In this document: piece after piece, positions 30,391-33,432 of the stretch
How positions within the stretch are numbered: position 1 is the first letter of the stretch
How the letters are laid out: each line of letters starts with the position of its first letter
From: a virus
Reading direction: 5' to 3' (one strand)
Virus record (IMG/VR): IMGVR_UViG_3300043437_000652
Span: 1-33,432 of that record
DNA length: 33,432 bases
Notes under the pieces: generated by a model
What the model saw: only the letters and a program-made list of their open reading frames with translations
Databases searched by the model: none
Told to the model about the DNA's origin: nothing
Program-made: the position numbers and the translations under genes

Positions 30391-30541
30391 TGGTTTTCTT
30401 GTTGTCTTCTTTGCTTTGTTCATATAGCTTTGTGATAAGTAGCATTGTAAAAAGTATTGCAGCAATAACGACCGCAACAACAAACTGTTTGTCCGTAATT
30501 ATTGGCTTCGGTTCTGGCCAGCCGTCGTGTTCTTCATTCAT
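30356..30541 (-). CDS. Small single-pass membrane protein (61 aa)
   Basis: A 61-residue protein with a hydrophobic segment (FVVAVVIAAILFTMLLI, about residues 20-36), an acidic N-terminus and a basic C-terminus ending CAENS. It could sit in the inner membrane early in infection, for example to block superinfection; that is a guess from topology only. It overlaps both neighbours. Confidence 0.55.
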   Translation of the reverse strand: MNEEHDGWPEPKPIITDKQFVVAVVIAAILFTMLLITKLYEQSKEDNKKTNERAYKCAENS

Positions 30542-30761
30542 GGTTTTCGTGTGTATATGTTTTACCAGTTATTTGGTCAACTATTATGACGCGTTTTATA
30601 TTCTCATCCATAGGTTTGCAGTTACATAAACTCATTTGCTCAAGTTCCTTTGCCTTCGCTTCTTCAAATAGTTTAAGACCTACCGTTGTGTGTTTAATGT
30701 CAACATGTAGTTGCTTTCGAATTTCCTTTTCCAACCATTCTACTGCTGTTTGTTTTTTCAT
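30534..30761 (-). CDS. Small early protein of unknown function (75 aa)
   Basis: A 75-residue charged protein starting MKKQTAVEWLEKEIRKQL, probably with two or three helices and a late beta stretch (VIIVDQITGKTY). Cysteines at CNC (46-48) might hold metal. It overlaps the NinG gene by 4 bases and the membrane gene by 8. No known family. Confidence 0.65.
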   Translation of the reverse strand: MKKQTAVEWLEKEIRKQLHVDIKHTTVGLKLFEEAKAKELEQMSLCNCKPMDENIKRVIIVDQITGKTYTHENHE

Positions 30762-31306
30762 TTTTTCAAAGACTTAATTTTGTTTTTGTAGTATTGAATT
30801 TTTTCTTTAATTTCTGGAAGCGTCAAGCGCAGTGGCAAGTCTTTCTTCGCAACCAGTTCTTCAAGTTCTTCTTGTGAAATTCTTTCAAGTATGCGTTCTC
30901 GGTATTCTAGCAAGTTGCCGTGCTTGTGTTGGTTGCATTCAACACATTGACCAAAACAATTCGTTTCTGTGAAGCGTAGGTTTGGGTATGAACCAACAGA
31001 ATAAAAATGTCCAGCATCAAACTTTGTATTTAATAACTTGCCACACGAAACACAACCTTTGTGTTGGTCGCGCATGCGAATGAACTGGTTAAAGACTTGC
31101 TGCAAGTCACGTCGCCAACTGCTAATTGACTTCACGTGTTCGCGCATTGCTTTCAATTCGCGCTTTTCTTTTTTGTGTTTATTCAACTTCGCAAACTCCA
31201 GTACGCAGTGAACGTTTGCACAAACTGGTTGCAGCGTACTGTAAAGCGGAACAAAGCGCGTACGACATACTTTACACGTCTTCGGTTTCTGTTTCATCGT
31301 ATTCAT
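30758..31306 (-). CDS. ninG: NinG-like recombination endonuclease
   Basis: A 182-residue protein of the lambda NinG (Rap) family. It has an N-terminal zinc-type CKVC...VCANVHC pattern (11-14 and 29-34), then FNQFIRMRDQHKGCVSCGK (72-90), AGHFYSVGSYPNLRF (98-112) and CFGQCVECNQHKHGN (117-131), which form the conserved core with HNH-like character. NinG resolves branched recombination intermediates in phage DNA. Two in-frame starts (31306 and ATG at residue 4) are possible. It is at the far end of the early block with helicase and replication genes, and complements the annealase/exonuclease pair. Confidence 0.9.
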   Translation of the reverse strand: MNTMKQKPKTCKVCRTRFVPLYSTLQPVCANVHCVLEFAKLNKHKKEKRELKAMREHVKSISSWRRDLQQVFNQFIRMRDQHKGCVSCGKLLNTKFDAGHFYSVGSYPNLRFTETNCFGQCVECNQHKHGNLLEYRERILERISQEELEELVAKKDLPLRLTLPEIKEKIQYYKNKIKSLKK

Positions 31307-31556
31307 TTATAAATGGACACATTTGCACGCAGTGTTCTTCTGTTTGTGCAAGATAGTAATGACCTTCGGACATTATCATTCCGCCAGCAAAAACCGCTTC
31401 CATGTCTTCAACCAGTTCCGTGAACATTTCCCACGCTTCTGCAAATGTGAAATGCAACCAACTGCAATATTCGTCTTGTTCCCAATCGAACACACGTACA
31501 ATATAAATTTCAGAAAGCGAAATTGACTTTGGTTTCTTCTTCATTCCAATCGACAT
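31272..31556 (-). CDS. Small acidic early protein of unknown function (94 aa)
   Basis: A 94-residue acidic protein starting MSIGMKKKPKS, with an EEHCVQMCPFINEYDE C-terminal stretch that has two nearby cysteines. A start at residue 5 (31544) is also possible. It overlaps the helicase gene by 47 bases and NinG by 35, so it is embedded in the replication block. No known family recognised. Confidence 0.6.
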   Translation of the reverse strand: MSIGMKKKPKSISLSEIYIVRVFDWEQDEYCSWLHFTFAEAWEMFTELVEDMEAVFAGGMIMSEGHYYLAQTEEHCVQMCPFINEYDETETEDV

Positions 31557-32874
31557 ATTGCATGACTTCGTGTTTAAATTTCATTGGCACAATTCCAGTT
31601 CCACCGTTGCGTTGTTTTGCAACAATATATTCAGCAAGTCCAACCGTGCTTCCACCGTTTTCTGTTTGCTCAATGCCGTAGTATTCTGGACGATAAAGAA
31701 ATACGACAACGTCTGCGTCTTGTTCCAAACTTCCACTTTCGCGCAAGTCGGAAAGCATCGGTCGTTTGTCTTGTCTTGCTTCCACTTGTCTGGACAGTTG
31801 CGACATTACAACAATTGGAATGTTGCATTCTTTCGCTACTTGTTTCAGCGTTCGGCTTATCGAAGAAAGTTCTTGTTCGCGGCTCATATTATTGCGCTTG
31901 TTACTGCCACCAAAGTTCATCAATTGTATGTAGTCAATATAGGCAATTTCTACATTGTGTCTGTATTGAAGTTGCTTGAGTTTTGCACGGAAGTCAAAAA
32001 CAGAAAGTGAAGAACTGTCGTCAATGTAAATTGGCAATGCGTTTAATATGTCAACGGTCTGGTAGTACGTTCGCAGTTCGTCAGTATCAAGTTTGTACTT
32101 CATTAACTGCTCCGCAGAAATACCACATTCCATTGACGCAAGTCTGTACACCAGTTGCACGTTTGACATTTCCAGTGAAAAAAATGCAACTGGAATTTGC
32201 TTCTTTGAAAGTGCAAGAACTTCTGAAAGTGCCATTGCAGTTTTGCCCATTGCTGGACGGCCAGCCATGTATGTCAAGTCGGACTTCTGGTGACCGCCAA
32301 GAATTCTGTCTACGGCACGTACGCTTGTCGAATACCCGCTGACTTCAACATTCATATTGTAACGCGCAACAATATTTTGTGTTGCTTCTGCTACAATATC
32401 TTTCATTTGTTTTGCGCCTTGCTTCAAGTTATTCTGAAATACAGAATTCATTTCGTCCATGAAGCGCGTGTAAATTTCTAGCGCATCGTGTTCTTCTGCC
32501 GAACTTTCATTTGATACAGTTGAACCAATGCGCACGAACGCACGCTTCATTGCAAGTTGTTTTAGCACTGCGCACCAGTGTCCAATGTTTGCCGTTCCAG
32601 CAACTCGGTTTGTCAATTGCGAAACGTACATTGGTCCACCTACTTCTTCGAGCATTTTATTTTCACGAAGTTTTCGTGTAACGGTCAACAAGTCCACTGC
32701 GCTTCCAGCGTTGTACAATTGTTGAATTGCTTCGAATACTTTTTTATTTTCAAGCGAATAAAAAATTTCTTCGTTTAATTCATCCATATACAAAACGCAC
32801 GACTTCGGCTCCAGTAAGAACGCACCAAGAACTGCACATTCAAGTTCTTTATCGTTTATGAATTCCGTCTTCAT
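31510..32874 (-). CDS. dnaB: Replicative DNA helicase, DnaB type
   Basis: A 454-residue helicase that unwinds the fork for phage replication. The N-terminal domain (ECAVLGAFLLEPKSCVLYMD, then GGPMYVSQLTNRV) is normal. The RecA-type motor has Walker A AGRPAMGKTAMA at about 204-215, FFSLEMSNVQL, Walker B IAYIDYIQLM at about 310-319, and a RESGSLEQDADVVVFLYRPE arginine segment near the end of the motor. The length fits a full DnaB. The start overlaps the stop of the DUF6291 gene by 4 bases, supporting a loader/helicase pair. Confidence 0.95.
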   Translation of the reverse strand: MKTEFINDKELECAVLGAFLLEPKSCVLYMDELNEEIFYSLENKKVFEAIQQLYNAGSAVDLLTVTRKLRENKMLEEVGGPMYVSQLTNRVAGTANIGHWCAVLKQLAMKRAFVRIGSTVSNESSAEEHDALEIYTRFMDEMNSVFQNNLKQGAKQMKDIVAEATQNIVARYNMNVEVSGYSTSVRAVDRILGGHQKSDLTYMAGRPAMGKTAMALSEVLALSKKQIPVAFFSLEMSNVQLVYRLASMECGISAEQLMKYKLDTDELRTYYQTVDILNALPIYIDDSSSLSVFDFRAKLKQLQYRHNVEIAYIDYIQLMNFGGSNKRNNMSREQELSSISRTLKQVAKECNIPIVVMSQLSRQVEARQDKRPMLSDLRESGSLEQDADVVVFLYRPEYYGIEQTENGGSTVGLAEYIVAKQRNGGTGIVPMKFKHEVMQYVDWNEEETKVNFAF

Positions 32875-33419
32875 GCTGGTCTGTATTTCTTCGGTGCGGT
32901 GTAAACTTGTTGCGTTGACGAAGGTACATTTTTGTTGTCGTCCTTAAACCAGACACCGCGCATTTTTTGTTTCCAGTTTTGTATTGACTTGCCTCGGCTG
33001 TCTTTCCAGTTGGCTTCGTTGTAGTAATGAAATGCGTTACGTGCAACTTCAAGTTTAAAATTGTTTTCAGCAAAAAATGTTTCTACTTCTTGCAAAGAAG
33101 GTGCAACAAATTTATCATTTGTATTTTCATTTTTATTCTTATTCTTATTCTTATTAGTTTCCGTTTCGCTTTCTTCTTGCTTTTCTTCTGCTTCGCGTTT
33201 GCGTTTTGGTTTCATTCCATTTTCATAGCGTCGCATGTTTGCTTGCAGTTGTGGTTTGATAAGAATGAAAACAGTCTTTGAAATTCCAGTCAGTTCAATT
33301 TCTTTGCCGCTAAAACTAAATTCCATTATTGCATCGAACACGTCGCTTTTCATTTTCGGTTCCAGTTCTTTCATTGCTTCGAAGAACGAGCGATAGAATA
33401 CTATTGAATTTCTTTCCAT
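32871..33419 (-). CDS. DUF6291 domain protein, putative replication initiator or helicase loader
   Basis: A 182-residue protein. The N-terminal 65 residues (IVFYRSFFEAMKELEPKMKS, then AIMEFSFSGKEIELTG, KTVFILIKPQLQAN) match DUF6291, common next to DnaB in phages. A charged linker contains a KN-repeat (about 93-101). The C-terminal part (APSLQEVETFFAENNFKLEVA, then FHYYNEANWKDSRGKSIQNWK) is like the DnaD or replisome-organiser end. It likely brings the helicase to the origin. Its first 48 codons are repeated at the left edge of the window. The leader AAAACAAAAACAAA before the start is also repeated there. Confidence 0.8.
   Translation of the reverse strand: MERNSIVFYRSFFEAMKELEPKMKSDVFDAIMEFSFSGKEIELTGISKTVFILIKPQLQANMRRYENGMKPKRKREAEEKQEESETETNKNKNKNKNENTNDKFVAPSLQEVETFFAENNFKLEVARNAFHYYNEANWKDSRGKSIQNWKQKMRGVWFKDDNKNVPSSTQQVYTAPKKYRPA
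33131..33155 (-). repeat. Short 6-bp tandem repeat coding for Lys-Asn
   Basis: Three to four copies of ATTCTT run through this part of the DUF6291 gene and on the minus strand give Lys-Asn pairs in the linker of the protein. A change of copy number would stay in frame, so the linker length could vary between phages. Confidence 0.6.
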
Positions 33420-33432
33420 TTTGTTTTTGTTT
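33274..33432. repeat. Terminal duplication, right copy
   Basis: The match to bases 1-159, with one mismatch (G33306 against T33), means the unique genome is about 33,273 bp. Removing either copy gives a circular map in which the DUF6291 gene is complete. Confidence 0.9.

Noticed and set aside
1-33432. Genes for lysogeny, CRISPR arrays, tRNAs or insertion sequences
   Set aside because: I looked for integrase or excisionase motifs, repressor-like genes, regularly spaced repeats, cloverleaf sequences and transposase motifs and found none that hold.

Overview
The window holds what looks like one complete small tailed-phage genome. Bases 33274-33432 repeat bases 1-159 with a single mismatch, so the sequence closes into a circle of about 33,273 bp. 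The genes read as a siphovirus: long tape measure protein, tail-assembly chaperone pair with a frameshift, HK97-type head genes, holin and endolysin. Start codons lack Shine-Dalgarno sequences and are often preceded by A-rich leaders, and the best promoters match the Bacteroidetes form TTTG-N19-TAnnTTTG. The homologues I recognise are also typical of Bacteroidetes phages, so the host is probably a member of the Bacteroidetes (inferred). I see no integrase, excisionase, lysogeny repressor, tRNA or CRISPR array; the phage appears strictly lytic.

Two divergent blocks start from a compact intergenic region near 7305-7366, where a perfect 16-bp palindrome supplies a -7 box on each strand. Leftward (minus strand, running through base 1 and on around the circle from 33432 to 29980) are the early genes: a DnaA-domain-IV-like protein, three small proteins (one an SSB-like DUF736 relative), the large terminase, a second promoter, a run of small unknown proteins, a DUF932 protein, a Rad52-like annealing protein with a YqaJ exonuclease, a DUF6291 replication protein, the DnaB helicase, NinG and a few small genes. 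Rightward (plus strand, 7366-29983) are the late genes: an ECF-type sigma factor, a zinc-finger-like protein, a 48-aa protein, a ParB-like protein, a putative base-modifying glycosyltransferase, a UDP-galactopyranose mutase, a small-terminase-like protein, all tail genes, then all head genes, then lysis. Tail genes before head genes, and a large terminase in the early block, are both unusual.

The most interesting candidate system is the trio at 8492-11077 (ParB-like, glycosyltransferase of possible TAGT type, UDP-galactopyranose mutase). It could place a furanose sugar, such as galactofuranose, on phage DNA or on the particle. It sits in a genome from which GATC and CCGG appear to be completely missing on reading by eye, a strong sign of past restriction pressure. 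Other points of interest are the symmetric divergent promoter, flanked by genes for two putative DNA-binding or transcription proteins, a T9 frameshift site in the chaperone gene, an A11 run in the portal gene that could give a shorter portal, a recurring A-rich leader in front of many start codons, and a pair of diverged small paralogues in the early block.
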